Source: Pseudoalteromonas sp. A601
GTDB taxonomy: Bacteria > Pseudomonadota > Gammaproteobacteria > Enterobacterales > Alteromonadaceae
Direction of reading: 5' to 3'
DNA: 49,993 nt
Assembly (NCBI RefSeq): GCF_002165575.1
Contig: NZ_MXQF01000034.1
Span: forward strand, 1-49,993
Shown: positions 1 through 10,200 of the stretch, piece by piece
Layout of the letters: the number at the start of each line of letters is the position of its first letter
Numbering within the stretch: position 1 is the first letter of the stretch
Position numbers and translations under genes: made by a program
The notes under the pieces: model-generated
What the model was told of the DNA's origin: nothing
What the model saw: only the letters and a program-made list of their open reading frames with translations
The model's database searches: none

Positions 1-666
1 GCGGCGGGGAATAAACCCGAAGAGATTTAAGGCTGAGAAAATTCGACTCTTTACACTGGTATAATCAGAGGTTTCCGGAGAATTTGCGGCTCCAGCACGA
101 ACAGGGTTTAGATCTACATATGCCATACACGCGATTAATGCGGGTTCATCAAGTAGGGCTTGTGATTTAAAACGACCTTCCCAAAACCTTCCTTTGCAGT
201 TGTCTTCTATATTAGCCTTGCGTGCAATAAACTCATTCAACGAACGCATGAACCAGCTAATATCCATTAGTCTCGCGCGATACTGCTTTGTTAAACCTAG
301 AATAATTCCCTTCTCACTGGGTGAAAACTTATCTCCTTTAGCAAAACGGCGCGTGAGCTCTGATCCTTTAAAAATTTTATGCCAGCGTATGGCTATTGCT
401 CTGTCATTTAAGCGCTCAGCCTTTTTATTATCAACATGTAATACCATATGTGTATGGTTGCTCATTACTGCATACGCACAAACATCAATAAAAAACACTG
501 AGGCCAACGATATTAACTTATCTTCGACCCACTTTCTTCGATGTTCATATGATTGCCCTGTGTATTTATCTACGCCACACAAGGAAGCTCTTCTTACACA
601 GCGAGAAACACAGTGATAATAGCGAGTGTCAACTAAACTTATTTGTCGGTGCCTTGCTGTAGCCAT
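1..666 (-). CDS. HUH (Y1/IS200-like, REP-associated type) transposase, 3' end beyond window
   Basis: The frame is open from the ATG at 666 to the left edge (222 codons, no stop), so the gene is partial in this window. The protein begins MATARHRQISLVDTRYYHC and carries the metal-binding HUH signature in NHTHMVLH near residue 70 and the conserved AYVDLNPVRAG segment near residue 190. Both are typical of Y1 single-strand transposases of the REP-associated (TnpA-REP/RayT) branch. Enzymes of this group cut and join single-stranded DNA at small hairpins. I did not assign the catalytic tyrosine. The gene is outside any operon; a pair of 28-bp direct repeats lies just upstream of it. The window's many hairpin-rich intergenic repeats could be substrates for this type of enzyme, but that link is an inference. 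Confidence 0.85.
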   Translation of the reverse strand, partial: MATARHRQISLVDTRYYHCVSRCVRRASLCGVDKYTGQSYEHRRKWVEDKLISLASVFFIDVCAYAVMSNHTHMVLHVDNKKAERLNDRAIAIRWHKIFKGSELTRRFAKGDKFSPSEKGIILGLTKQYRARLMDISWFMRSLNEFIARKANIEDNCKGRFWEGRFKSQALLDEPALIACMAYVDLNPVRAGAANSPETSDYTSVKSRIFSALNLFGFIPRR

Positions 667-791
667 AAATACCTCAAAATATCGTTCCCTTATTAATACT
701 AGACATTAAAACCGATACTGCAAATGTTATTTTTCCCTTATCCAAGCCGCAAATTAATGTATGCCTGATACTGATACATAAAGATATTGTT

Positions 792-861
792 CGAATTCTT
801 ATTTTGAAATGGGTGTCTTTAAAAAATTTTATTTGAATTCTGATTTTTAGCTGGGTGTCTT
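792..861. repeat. Pair of 28-bp imperfect direct repeats ending in TGGGTGTCTT
   Basis: Copies at 792-819 and 834-861 both read GAATTCT near their start and end in TGGGTGTCTT, with a 42-bp period. A weaker third match (GGCTGTCTTTA) follows near 897. They lie in the 293-bp space between the transposase start and the DUF2235 gene. They may be subterminal recognition sequences of the transposon end, or binding sites for the DUF2235 promoter. The rest of this gap is AT-rich and shows nothing else I can support. Confidence 0.5.
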
Positions 862-959
862 CCTAATAATTCCCGGCTTATAAGTTTAACTTTAAAGGCT
901 GTCTTTAATTTTTAATATTTACTGTGTAAAGTGATAAAAACCACATAAGGGATGATGCT

Positions 960-2465
960 ATGACGGACAAAACGCTGATTTTCAACTTTGATGGCACGGG
1001 TAACGAGCCCCGTGATGCAGAGCAATTTAGTTCTGATCACTTTAAAGAAGACGCCAGTATTTCAAATATCCTTAAGCTACACCTCTTACTCGGTGGCACT
1101 TTAAATAACGAACCCACTACCCGCTTTAAAAACCAGCTCAGCTTTTACTTTCAAGGCATTGGTACTAAGGGAAGCCGTTTAAAACGTTTATTGAATCAAT
1201 CCCTTGCACCGCGAGATGATGATGTAGCCAGTATTTTAAATCACGCAATAAGTGATTTTAAAACTTACTACCAACCAGGCGATACTATTTTACTAACGGG
1301 GTTTAGCCGTGGAGCGGCCCTTGCCAGACGATTTGCTAAATGTTTGGAGCCTTTTGTAAGTGACAGTGTTTACCTGTGTGTGTTTGACACTGTTGCATCC
1401 ATTGGTCTTTCAAAAGTAACCAAAGTAACCCGTGGCGCAGAGCATGTGATTTTTGAAAACCATACAATTGCTAACAACGTTGAAAACGCTTTGCATTGTG
1501 TTGCATTAGATGAAAAGCGTCGTGCGTTTGAGCCGACTTTAATGAATCATCAGCATAATGTCCAAGAGCTTTGGTTTGCTGGCGCTCACTCGGATATTGG
1601 CGGCGGATATTACCGTGATGGTTTGGCCGATATATGTCTGCGTTTCGCAATTGAGTGGCTACTGGATCAACCTTTATCAATCTCCTTTGTCACAAGTGCA
1701 CAGATTGATTACCACTCACTATTCCCAAGTGATCACCAAGCTCTTATTGCGCAAGATGATATGACTATCACCCCAGATCCACTTGCATTAAGCCACCAGC
1801 AAAATTACTTTTGGTTTAATCCTTTTTTCAAACTGGTTGATCGTGAATGCTGTGTATTGGTTGATGAAGAACAAAGTGATATGAAGCCTCTAATTCACCA
1901 CAGTGTTGCGACACGAGTTCATAACCTTACCAGCTATCGCCCTGAATCATTAAAAAGCCTGACTTATCAATTAATCTATGCTGATAAAAGTGCGATCGAC
2001 TTTACCGGCCTAAGCGCCCATATCGCGCTACTAAACCAGAACATGTCGGTATTACAAATTGGACAAAGCCAAGACGTGATTATATTTGCAGCTGAGCAAT
2101 ATAACTCAACAGGATTGATGCTTGAGCAGGGTGCGACTTATCGCTTTACTCCGTACCCTGAACGATACTGGTACGATGATGGCGTAAAGTGTACCTCTTT
2201 GGGTTGGAATAGAGATGATGTACAACTCGGAGTTAAAGAAATTCCTATGACATTATTAGAACCGTTTCGTCGTCTCCCTCACGCGCAATGGTTTGCACTC
2301 ATTGGTGCCATAAACCGCAGTGATGATAACGCTTTTGAGATTGCCGATGGCGGGGAGTTTAAAATTGCTCACTCCGGTGAATTTACCCCTTTTGCTAATG
2401 ACTTAATACGCTTTTACGGTGCAAATGCAGGGAAAATTAAAGTGCAGGTCACGCGACTCGGTTAG
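960..2465 (+). CDS. DUF2235 alpha/beta-hydrolase (Tle1-like phospholipase family)
   Basis: A 501-residue protein starting MTDKTLIFNFDGTGNEP, the usual opening of DUF2235 proteins (FxDGTxN). The nucleophile elbow is GFSRGAA with Ser116. An AGAHSDIGGGY segment near residue 210 supplies the likely catalytic Asp, and IHHSVATR near residue 315 matches the conserved His region. Members include type VI secretion phospholipase effectors (Tle1) and stand-alone lipases. No signal peptide is visible, and no VgrG, PAAR or immunity-like gene is next to it here, so an effector role is not supported by context. The start is preceded by AAGGG about 10 nt upstream. The C-terminal ~100 residues are not assigned. 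The gene stands alone between a transposase and the chitin operon, possibly an acquired gene. Confidence 0.85.
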   Translation: MTDKTLIFNFDGTGNEPRDAEQFSSDHFKEDASISNILKLHLLLGGTLNNEPTTRFKNQLSFYFQGIGTKGSRLKRLLNQSLAPRDDDVASILNHAISDFKTYYQPGDTILLTGFSRGAALARRFAKCLEPFVSDSVYLCVFDTVASIGLSKVTKVTRGAEHVIFENHTIANNVENALHCVALDEKRRAFEPTLMNHQHNVQELWFAGAHSDIGGGYYRDGLADICLRFAIEWLLDQPLSISFVTSAQIDYHSLFPSDHQALIAQDDMTITPDPLALSHQQNYFWFNPFFKLVDRECCVLVDEEQSDMKPLIHHSVATRVHNLTSYRPESLKSLTYQLIYADKSAIDFTGLSAHIALLNQNMSVLQIGQSQDVIIFAAEQYNSTGLMLEQGATYRFTPYPERYWYDDGVKCTSLGWNRDDVQLGVKEIPMTLLEPFRRLPHAQWFALIGAINRSDDNAFEIADGGEFKIAHSGEFTPFANDLIRFYGANAGKIKVQVTRLG

Positions 2466-2482
2466 TCCTATACAACCGAGTC
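2455..2482. terminator. Hairpin over the DUF2235 stop codon, terminator-like but without T-tract
   Basis: Arms GACTCGGTT (2455-2463) and AACCGAGTC (2474-2482) form a perfect 9-bp stem with a 10-nt loop that spans the end of the DUF2235 gene. No T-run follows on the plus strand, so intrinsic termination is uncertain; it could instead protect the mRNA 3' end. Confidence 0.4.
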
Positions 2483-2720
2483 AATGAGTATTGTCACTGA
2501 CTATATGAGTTACTTCCCCTTTTAATTTTACTATTGCGTCGTCTATCATAAAATCAACCCGCTTTGCTCGCAGCATATATAAGCGTTGATTAAAACTTGC
2601 AGCAGGTAACATATCAACATTGCCTTTTTCGAGCTCTGCTTTGAGTGTTTTATCACAAGCAACATTCTGTGCGCTAAATAGTATTAATAACAAATACATA
2701 TATTTAATATGATCATCCAT
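2481..2720 (-). pseudogene. Remnant of a periplasmic solute-binding protein (signal peptide joined to C-terminal piece)
   Basis: A 79-residue frame from the ATG at 2720. It opens with a hydrophobic, signal-like segment (YMYLLLILFSAQNVAC). It then runs straight into sequence resembling the C-terminal lobe of family-3 solute-binding proteins, with a segment reading LYMLRAKRVDFMIDD. Normal members are about 240-270 residues, so most of the protein is missing and the two ends appear fused by an internal deletion. The frame can be extended upstream to 2768, but that would start inside the chitin operon terminator, so the shorter start is preferred. Either a decayed gene or a short secreted protein that kept its reading frame; I favour the former. 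Confidence 0.5.
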
Positions 2721-2766
2721 TACTTTTATATAATAACTACAATATGGAACATACTGCTTGAAACAC

Positions 2767-2792
2767 AAAAAAAGCAGCTAAAAAGCTGCTTT
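2767..2792 (-). terminator. Rho-independent terminator of the chitin operon
   Basis: Read on the minus strand, AAAGCAGCT (loop TTTT) AGCTGCTTT is followed by a T-run. The 9-bp stem lies 57 nt after the stop of the last chitinase gene at 2849 and ends the three-gene operon. Confidence 0.8.
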
Positions 2793-2848
2793 GAATGGGT
2801 AAAGGTACTTTAAATAGCTGCCTAGAAGTAGGCTAAGCAGCATTTACA

Positions 2849-5476
2849 TTAAAGTAATTTCCATACGTCAGCTGAGCCAGGCACATTTCCTTGAGTCCAC
2901 CACTTAGCTTGGTATTTATTGCCATTATGGGAAACTTCATCACCAGTATTGTAAACAGCTGATGATTGCCATACAACACTGCCAGTATCATCTACAGGCT
3001 GAGTTGTTGCTTCCCACACACCGCCTAAATCAGGACGGTTACCTTGAGTCCACCATTTCGCTTTGTACTCAACACCATTATAAGTAACTACATCGCCACT
3101 TACGTATACAGCGTTTTCATCCCAGCTACCAGTCGGCGGCACAGTTGTATCTGTGTTTGTTACTGTGACTGTAAAACTTTGAGTGGTTGTAAACTCACCA
3201 TCGCTTACTGCTACAGATACCGTCAGACTTGTATCAGCATCAACATTATCAGCTTCTAAGCTAACGTTAGCCCCCGTTCCGACCAGTGTTAAACCAGCTG
3301 GCACAGTCCAAGTGTAGGTAAGTGCATCGTTTTGCGCATCGCTCGCTACAACTGCAACAGCTGCAGAGGCGCCTTCTTCAACCGCTACATCAGCAATAGC
3401 GTCAACGCTTGGTGCTGTGTTACCACCTGTTGTTGGTGCAATTACATTCACCACAACATCACGACTAACAGTCGCTTCACCGTCAGATACCGCAACAGTC
3501 GCAACAAATTGCGTGTCTACAGTCACAGCAGGTGCTGTAATAGCAACAGAAGCTGTATTTTGACCTGAAAGAATTAACGCACTGTCTGCAGTCCAGCTAA
3601 AGCTAAGAGGATCGTTGTCAGCATCCGTTGCCGATGCTGTAACGGTAACACTTTCACCCGAGTTAACCGATACTGTGCTTGAAACTGAAAGCACTGGCTT
3701 TTTATTACTTGGCGGGTTAACCACACCACCTAAGCCATCGTGCATCGCGTTTAAGATATCGCCATTATCTGCATCAATTTCCCAAGCAAACAAGCCGCCT
3801 AGGTTATGCTCTTTAACATAATTACCTTTAGCAATAACTGACTCAGGACTATCGTAAGTGATCAATTTACCAGTAGAGCGGTTCCAAACATAAGCAGCTT
3901 GAGCTTGGTCGTCGTAACCCACTTCAAAACCGTTAATACCGGTGCCAGCAGCGCCAATCATGTGCGCTTTAACGCCTTTATAATCAATAACACCGTCTTC
4001 CCACACACCTTGCGCAGTTGAGCCTGTTAACTTGCCATTACCTGGGGCAGTCATTGGATTACCATCGATTGTAGCATTTTGTGGATAAACACCTTCCCAA
4101 CCACGGCCGTACATAGCGGCACCAACAACAATTTTCTTCGAAGGTACATTTTGCGCTAACAATAACTGAATAGCATTATCAGTCGTATAAGCAGGTCCTT
4201 TACGCGGCTCGCCATTTTCGTCAAGGCCAGTGCCGTTACATTGGCCTGCACTCATGTGCTCACCACAATAAAGTGCAGTTTGGTGACCGGTTACATTACT
4301 CCATGCGCCGTAGAAGTCATAAGTCATGGCGAAAATGTAATCCATATACTGACTAGCCGCTTGGTAATCAACATCTTCAATCTTGTCATAACCTGCACCA
4401 ATTGCTGAGGTTAATTCATAAGTACGACCAGTTTCAGCCTCTAGTTTATCTAGCATGGCGCGTAGCTCTTGCATTAGTGCAACATATGCAGGGCCATCAT
4501 TGATTGGATCACCGATATCAGGGTTCGGGCCATCACCACCAGGGAATTCCCAATCGATATCTACACCATCGTAAAACTTCCACGTTCTTAAAAACTCTTC
4601 CATTGAGGCCACAAACGTGTCGCGGTTTGCTTTATTAGTAAAACCACCAAATGGGTCAGATAGAGTCCAACCACCTACTGATGGTAGAATTTTTAGATCA
4701 GGGTAACGTTGTTTTAACGACATTAACTGCGAGTAAGTTCCGCGGATCGGATCTTTTGAATCTACACCTGGCAATGCCTTTTGCACAGCAGCCCATGGGT
4801 CATGAATAACCACTTCATAATCAGCAGAGCCTGCACAAGCTGTATCAAGTGCACGTTTAGGGCCACCAGTTAACGATGCGTTCTCACCACAAATTGGAAT
4901 AAAGCCGTATAAAATATGGCTCAGGTTTTGAGCAGGCATATTCGTTACATCGTAGTCACGACCGTAAATACCCCATTCAACAAAATAAGCACCCGTTACT
5001 AAGCCTTCTTTAGTACCAATATCGCGGTTATTAGGATCAACATCCATAGGGAGTGGCGCTAAATGTCCGCCATCCGTATCGGCAATTACAATTGGTTTAC
5101 CTGCACTACGTGCACACGTTGTACCGCCTTCACATAATTCAACATACATAGTGTGACGACCCGCTTTATCATACGGGAATGAAATAGTGCCAGTCTTAGA
5201 ACCTGCACTCAGTGCACCTTCATTAACAAGCATGTCATCAAAATAAACTTTGTAGCTGTCGCCACCGTCACCACTCCAAGCACTCCATTTTATGCTTATG
5301 TTTACTTGCTCTACACGGGTAACGAGTTGCTTATATGAACCATTCCCTTCAAGATCCACTTCAACAAATGAATATTGTTGTGGCTCCCAGCTAATGCTAG
5401 GGGTTGAAGGCGCTGCCGTTGCAGCACTGGCAAATAAAGCAACACCAATAGCTGCACTTAATTGTTTAATATTCAT
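2849..5476 (-). CDS. chiA: GH18 chitinase, Serratia ChiA type, with two C-terminal CBM5/12 modules
   Basis: An 875-residue secreted chitinase. The signal peptide covers about residues 1-21 (ends ASAATA). Next comes the ChiA_N immunoglobulin-like domain (~24-135, WSAWSGDGGDSYKVYF), then the GH18 barrel (~155-585) with the catalytic motif DGVDIDWE, acid Glu310. The sequence closely follows Serratia marcescens ChiA, which degrades chitin processively and whose acid is Glu315. After the barrel come two PKD-like domains (~590-690, ~695-780) and two CBM5/12 modules with the signature AKWWTQG (~790-830, ~838-875). Compared with Serratia ChiA (~563 residues) the C-terminal extension is extra. It is the last gene of the operon, 68 nt after the LPMO gene, and the terminator at 2767-2792 follows. 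Confidence 0.93.
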   Translation of the reverse strand: MNIKQLSAAIGVALFASAATAAPSTPSISWEPQQYSFVEVDLEGNGSYKQLVTRVEQVNISIKWSAWSGDGGDSYKVYFDDMLVNEGALSAGSKTGTISFPYDKAGRHTMYVELCEGGTTCARSAGKPIVIADTDGGHLAPLPMDVDPNNRDIGTKEGLVTGAYFVEWGIYGRDYDVTNMPAQNLSHILYGFIPICGENASLTGGPKRALDTACAGSADYEVVIHDPWAAVQKALPGVDSKDPIRGTYSQLMSLKQRYPDLKILPSVGGWTLSDPFGGFTNKANRDTFVASMEEFLRTWKFYDGVDIDWEFPGGDGPNPDIGDPINDGPAYVALMQELRAMLDKLEAETGRTYELTSAIGAGYDKIEDVDYQAASQYMDYIFAMTYDFYGAWSNVTGHQTALYCGEHMSAGQCNGTGLDENGEPRKGPAYTTDNAIQLLLAQNVPSKKIVVGAAMYGRGWEGVYPQNATIDGNPMTAPGNGKLTGSTAQGVWEDGVIDYKGVKAHMIGAAGTGINGFEVGYDDQAQAAYVWNRSTGKLITYDSPESVIAKGNYVKEHNLGGLFAWEIDADNGDILNAMHDGLGGVVNPPSNKKPVLSVSSTVSVNSGESVTVTASATDADNDPLSFSWTADSALILSGQNTASVAITAPAVTVDTQFVATVAVSDGEATVSRDVVVNVIAPTTGGNTAPSVDAIADVAVEEGASAAVAVVASDAQNDALTYTWTVPAGLTLVGTGANVSLEADNVDADTSLTVSVAVSDGEFTTTQSFTVTVTNTDTTVPPTGSWDENAVYVSGDVVTYNGVEYKAKWWTQGNRPDLGGVWEATTQPVDDTGSVVWQSSAVYNTGDEVSHNGNKYQAKWWTQGNVPGSADVWKLL

Positions 5477-5543
5477 ATTTCTCTCTTATCCATTATTAAT
5501 GTAATTATTTAATAAGTTTGAACTACAAAACTTAGGTTTTTAG

Positions 5544-7148
5544 TTAAAGCTGAGTCCATACATTGGCTTGTCCAGGTGCATCACCTTGAGTCCACCATTT
5601 AGCGCGATAGCGCTGTCCTTGATGCGTTACTTCGGCGCCAGCTTGATAGGCTTTACCGCTATTCCAAGTAACCGATGTTTCTGGTTGTGCTTGAGACTCC
5701 CACGCATTAGAGCTGTCAGGTTGCTGACCTTGGTTCCACCATTTAGCGATATACACAATGCCAGCAAAACTTACTTTGTCATTGGCGTTGTAAACTGTTG
5801 TGCTGTCCCATGCAGGCACATTCGGATCAACAGGATCGACTACGCTAGTATCATTAACGGTGACCTTGAAGCTGGTTTGAGTCGTTAATTGACCATCAGA
5901 TACCGACACCGAAACGGTGTAGTCAGTAGTTGCTGATACCTCAGGCGAGATTAAATTGATGTTTGCATCACCACCGGTAAAACTCAATGGTGCAGGCACT
6001 GACCAGGTGTAAGTTAATTCACTTTGCTCATCATCAAAAGCATGTAGATGCACCGCTGTACTGGTGTTTTCATCAACCACTAAATCAGCCGGTGGATGAA
6101 CTATTGGTGCAGTGTTACTAGGCGCACTCTGTACGCTTAAGGTATAGCTGTAATTTTCATTACTGCTGTACACTTGATTAGTGAGCACATCACTGGCATT
6201 AAAGTGCACATCGCCAGCTTGGTTTTGCACCCCAATTTGCACTAAATGGGCATAATCAAGGTTGAGCTTCTCTGCCAGTACTTGTTGCCAATTCGTTTGG
6301 TTATCGGCACTAATTCTAAGCTGCTGATTTATAACCTCTTGCCCCGTTTCATCAAATAAACGTGCCCAAACAGTATCGCCCGCAATGGCATCTTGTCCTT
6401 GGCGAACAAAATAGCCAACACTGGTCCATACATTAGGATCGGTTGGTCCGGCATCACTAACAATATTAATGTCACTGCAGTTGTAAAAACCTTCGCCAAC
6501 CACATCGTTACGCTGCCAACGACTATACAAAATAGCGTCACCGCTTCTTCCTTGAGGGATAGCAACACTCATTTTGTAATAACGTTTACCATCGGTGTCT
6601 TTAATAACCTCGATATTACTGTGCTCTTGCACTAGCTCAAGATCAGCCCAGGTTAAAATATCTGTTGCCGCATCAAAGCTAGGTTTGGTTAGGTAAAACT
6701 GCCAAAAGCTTGGGTTATGTGGTGTTGCAGCAAGGTAACGAATTTGAATATCACCATTGGCATTGGGCACCACATCACTGCGCTGCCAATGAGCTGACGG
6801 TAAATCCATACCTCGTTTCGCATTGTCACCACCGGCACATAACGATCCATTTGGCACTGTAGTTTCTACCGCCGTTTGATTGAGGTAGTCAGGAACATTA
6901 GCCGAAAACTCAATGTCTTGTACAAACTGCACAGTACCTGACTCTAAAAAAGCTGCGCGGCACGCTAAATTAGGGATATTCGTGCCATCTTCTGGCCACC
7001 AGTAGCCGCCATCCGCTTGGCAAAACGCTTGACGCGCTTTTGGGCTATCCATATAACCATGCGCTTGCACGTTGGTTGGCATAATAGCCAGTAACACGGT
7101 GCTTGCTACTGCCGATAATAAAAGTGTGTTTAATTTAATTGATGTCAT
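5544..7148 (-). CDS. AA10 lytic polysaccharide monooxygenase, GbpA-like, with two CBM5/12 modules
   Basis: The chosen ATG at 7148 has AAAGGAC 8 nt upstream; the frame is open 13 codons further but without a ribosome site. A 29-residue signal peptide (ends TNVQA) is followed by HGYMDSPKARQAF, putting the copper-binding His at mature position 1 as required for LPMOs. A second brace histidine is probably in LPSAHWQ. The AA10 domain (~30-220) is followed by a GbpA domain-2-like region (~225-330), a PKD-like domain (~335-430) and two CBM5/12 modules (AKWWNQG, AKWWTQG). The enzyme oxidatively cleaves crystalline chitin and helps the two flanking chitinases. It lies between them in one operon. The protein is 534 residues. 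Confidence 0.93.
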   Translation of the reverse strand: MTSIKLNTLLLSAVASTVLLAIMPTNVQAHGYMDSPKARQAFCQADGGYWWPEDGTNIPNLACRAAFLESGTVQFVQDIEFSANVPDYLNQTAVETTVPNGSLCAGGDNAKRGMDLPSAHWQRSDVVPNANGDIQIRYLAATPHNPSFWQFYLTKPSFDAATDILTWADLELVQEHSNIEVIKDTDGKRYYKMSVAIPQGRSGDAILYSRWQRNDVVGEGFYNCSDINIVSDAGPTDPNVWTSVGYFVRQGQDAIAGDTVWARLFDETGQEVINQQLRISADNQTNWQQVLAEKLNLDYAHLVQIGVQNQAGDVHFNASDVLTNQVYSSNENYSYTLSVQSAPSNTAPIVHPPADLVVDENTSTAVHLHAFDDEQSELTYTWSVPAPLSFTGGDANINLISPEVSATTDYTVSVSVSDGQLTTQTSFKVTVNDTSVVDPVDPNVPAWDSTTVYNANDKVSFAGIVYIAKWWNQGQQPDSSNAWESQAQPETSVTWNSGKAYQAGAEVTHQGQRYRAKWWTQGDAPGQANVWTQL

Positions 7149-7209
7149 TGTTTTGTCCTTTAAAGACGCAGTGTGGGGCAAGTACATGCTTACCCCTTAT
7201 TGCTATAAA

Positions 7210-10200
7210 TTACAGACTACAACTTTTAGTCCAATCAGCCGTTGTACCTGGCTCTGAACTTGTCCACCACTTGGCCTTATAAACGCCGTTGTTATGAACC
7301 ATTAAGTCACCGCCTGTTGCATGGCTTGGGTTGCCCGCCCAATCGGTTTGCGAGAAGTTTGGATAAACCGCAATATCAGCAATTGCTAAACCTTCACACG
7401 TACCAGAGGTATCTCCACCTGTACCGCCACCGGTGTCACCACCGCCATTACCTGGCGTAGCATCTGGAAGCATTGGGTATTCCGCTTTGAAAGCGTACAC
7501 TTTGCCATCTTTTTCAATAGTGAAGTTACTCGGACCGGTAATTGGCATGTAGTACATTACTTGAGCATTAACCGTTGCGCCGGCACTAAAGTCTTTCGGC
7601 TCACCGCCCCACTCATTGTTAAGTGTGATAGAAAAGCGGTGGAACTCATTTTCATAACCACCAATATTATTACCTGCGGCATTTGAGCCATTGACTTCCA
7701 CTGCCATGCCAAGTTTTTCTTGTGCATTCCAGTTAGATTTAAAAATAGCCGAAGTCGAAACAGGCACATCAAACGAAATTTTTGCACCGCTTAAATCAAG
7801 GTTTGAATTGTTGGTAAAAGCAAAGGTCGGGCTAATTGGGTAGTTATCATCGCCAATCGGAAAGTCTTTCGCATCAAACGTTACGTCAACAGCTTCAGCC
7901 GGCACAGTAAAGTTAGGGTTACCGCCGTGTACGTCATACGCTACGCCACTTTGGTTAAACTTGTCATAGGCAAGTGAGGTCAAAGTAGAGCCCATGAAGT
8001 ATTCGCCTTTAGCTGAGTCATAATCAAAATCCCCTGCTAATTCCCAAAACATGATACCGCCAAGGCCATTGTTAATGACGTAATCAACTTTAGTCGCCAT
8101 CGATTCTTCATCTTCAATTGATAAAAATACTTTTTTATCGGCATTCCATAACCAAGGTGCAACGGCAACGCTGTCATAATGACGCGCATAAGTACCCGTT
8201 AGTTGATCATTAACGTCCGCCTCTGGTGTTAGGCCATATACGCCTAGGTACGAACCTACAATGCCATTTTCAAGGTTCTTCACATGCCATAATGGATTAG
8301 AGCCAGCAGCCATTTCTTCACCGACATCATTTTTGTCATGCCATAAATTGTCGATACCAACAGCACCATTACCGCATTTATTCTTCTCACCTACGCCAGT
8401 GCCTTTAGCACAATCGGCTTGATTAGGTAATGCAGCTTGGCCCCACAGACCATTCGTGCCACCACTTACATCTTTAAAGCCACGGGTATAATACGGTAAA
8501 CCAATATTGATACGACCTGCAGACATAGCACCACGGAAGTAACGCACAGCCCAATCAGTATTTAAATAACCAATACCTTCAAACTCTTTGGTACCGTACA
8601 CATTCCACTGAGCAAGCTCAGAATCTAAGCCGGTATCAAACAAAGCAGCATTGTGGCCAACATGTGAGTTCCATGCGCCATGTAAGTCATAAGACATGAT
8701 ATTTACATAATCGAGGTATTTAACTGTTTGGAAGGTTTCCATACCGCGAAGTAAATAACCTGATGACGGAGAAGCAATTGTCAGTAAGTAGTGCTTACCA
8801 GCAGCTTCACCGGCAATATCTAATTCTTCACGCAGTTTTTTCATCAGTACTTGATACGATGCATTCAAACCTGCACGACGTGCATTAGAGATAGGAAAAT
8901 CATCAGGATGACCTGAATCATTCATTGACGACGGGTATTCATAATCGATATCAACACCGTCAAAGCCATACTTTTCTATAAACTCAACTGAGCTCTTGGC
9001 AAATGCATTAATACCAGCGTGGTTTACTGAGCCATCAGCATTGGTTGTCATGGTATAAAAACCACCACTTTGTACACGGCCTGTTTCATCAAAATAACCA
9101 CCGGTTTCAGCCCAACCACCAACTGATACCAATGTTTTCACATGAGGGTGCTGTTTTTTATATTTATTAAGTAGATTAAAGTGGCCTTTGTATGCAAATT
9201 CAGGGTCCATTTCAGCACCTACAACACCTGGCCATTCCATATTAGTTGCTGGGTTATTAGCTGAATTAGGATCGCCAATCGACACTTTATTGTTTGCGTC
9301 AACATGTGCAAATGCGTAATTAATATGGGTAATTTTATCCCATGGAATATCATTCACTAAGTAGCTTGGTTGGCCATTTGCGCCATTTCTCCAGCTAGTG
9401 AAGTAACCAATAACACGACGCGGATGATCAGCGCCCATGATCTCACGACCATCAGTATCATACACTGTACAGTAAGGAGTATTCACACCCGGTGTTTGAT
9501 ACAACCCCTGCGGGCGACAATCAGTGTCAGTAATAGGGCCTGTATTTTCTTCAACAACGGTTAACACTTTTGTCGTTTGCGCTGTTGCACCCTCATTATC
9601 AGTTACCGTCAACGTAAACGTTGCTTGACCTAACGCCGTTGCTTGCCATGCATAACTGCTTGATGCAGAGCTCGCTTGATGAACATCAACACCATTCGCA
9701 GCAAAGCTCAATGCCGTTACTTGACCATCACTATCACTACCTGAAAGCGCAAATACCACTTGTGAGCCAACAATGAGTTGATCAGGTAATGTGCTAAATG
9801 AAATTGATGCCACAGGCGCTTGATTAACAGGATCAATAATCACCGCATCAGACACGCTCACCGTGTTTACAACTTCTGCAGAAGACGCACCTTTGTCGTC
9901 CGTTGCTACCGCGCTGATTTGATGAGTTCCAGCAACAGCGTCCCAACTTGTGCTAAACGGTGCAGTGTTATCAACAGCCACTGAATTTCCATCAACAAAA
10001 AACTCAACACTCACCACTGAACCATCAAGGTCTGTTGCTTGCGCCGACATGACAACGCTGTCTTTATCGGCAAATTGAGAACCATCTGCCGGTGCTAAAG
10101 CGGTAACTGTTGGGATTTCATTCTCTGTGACAGCGCTGTCACAGGCACCCAAATTTTTCCACTCTTGCCATTGACCAGCATTTTCCACAGGGTTTGATTG

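Noticed and set aside
194..616. 140-codon plus-strand ORF
   Set aside because: Antisense to the HUH transposase, whose motifs are clear on the other strand.
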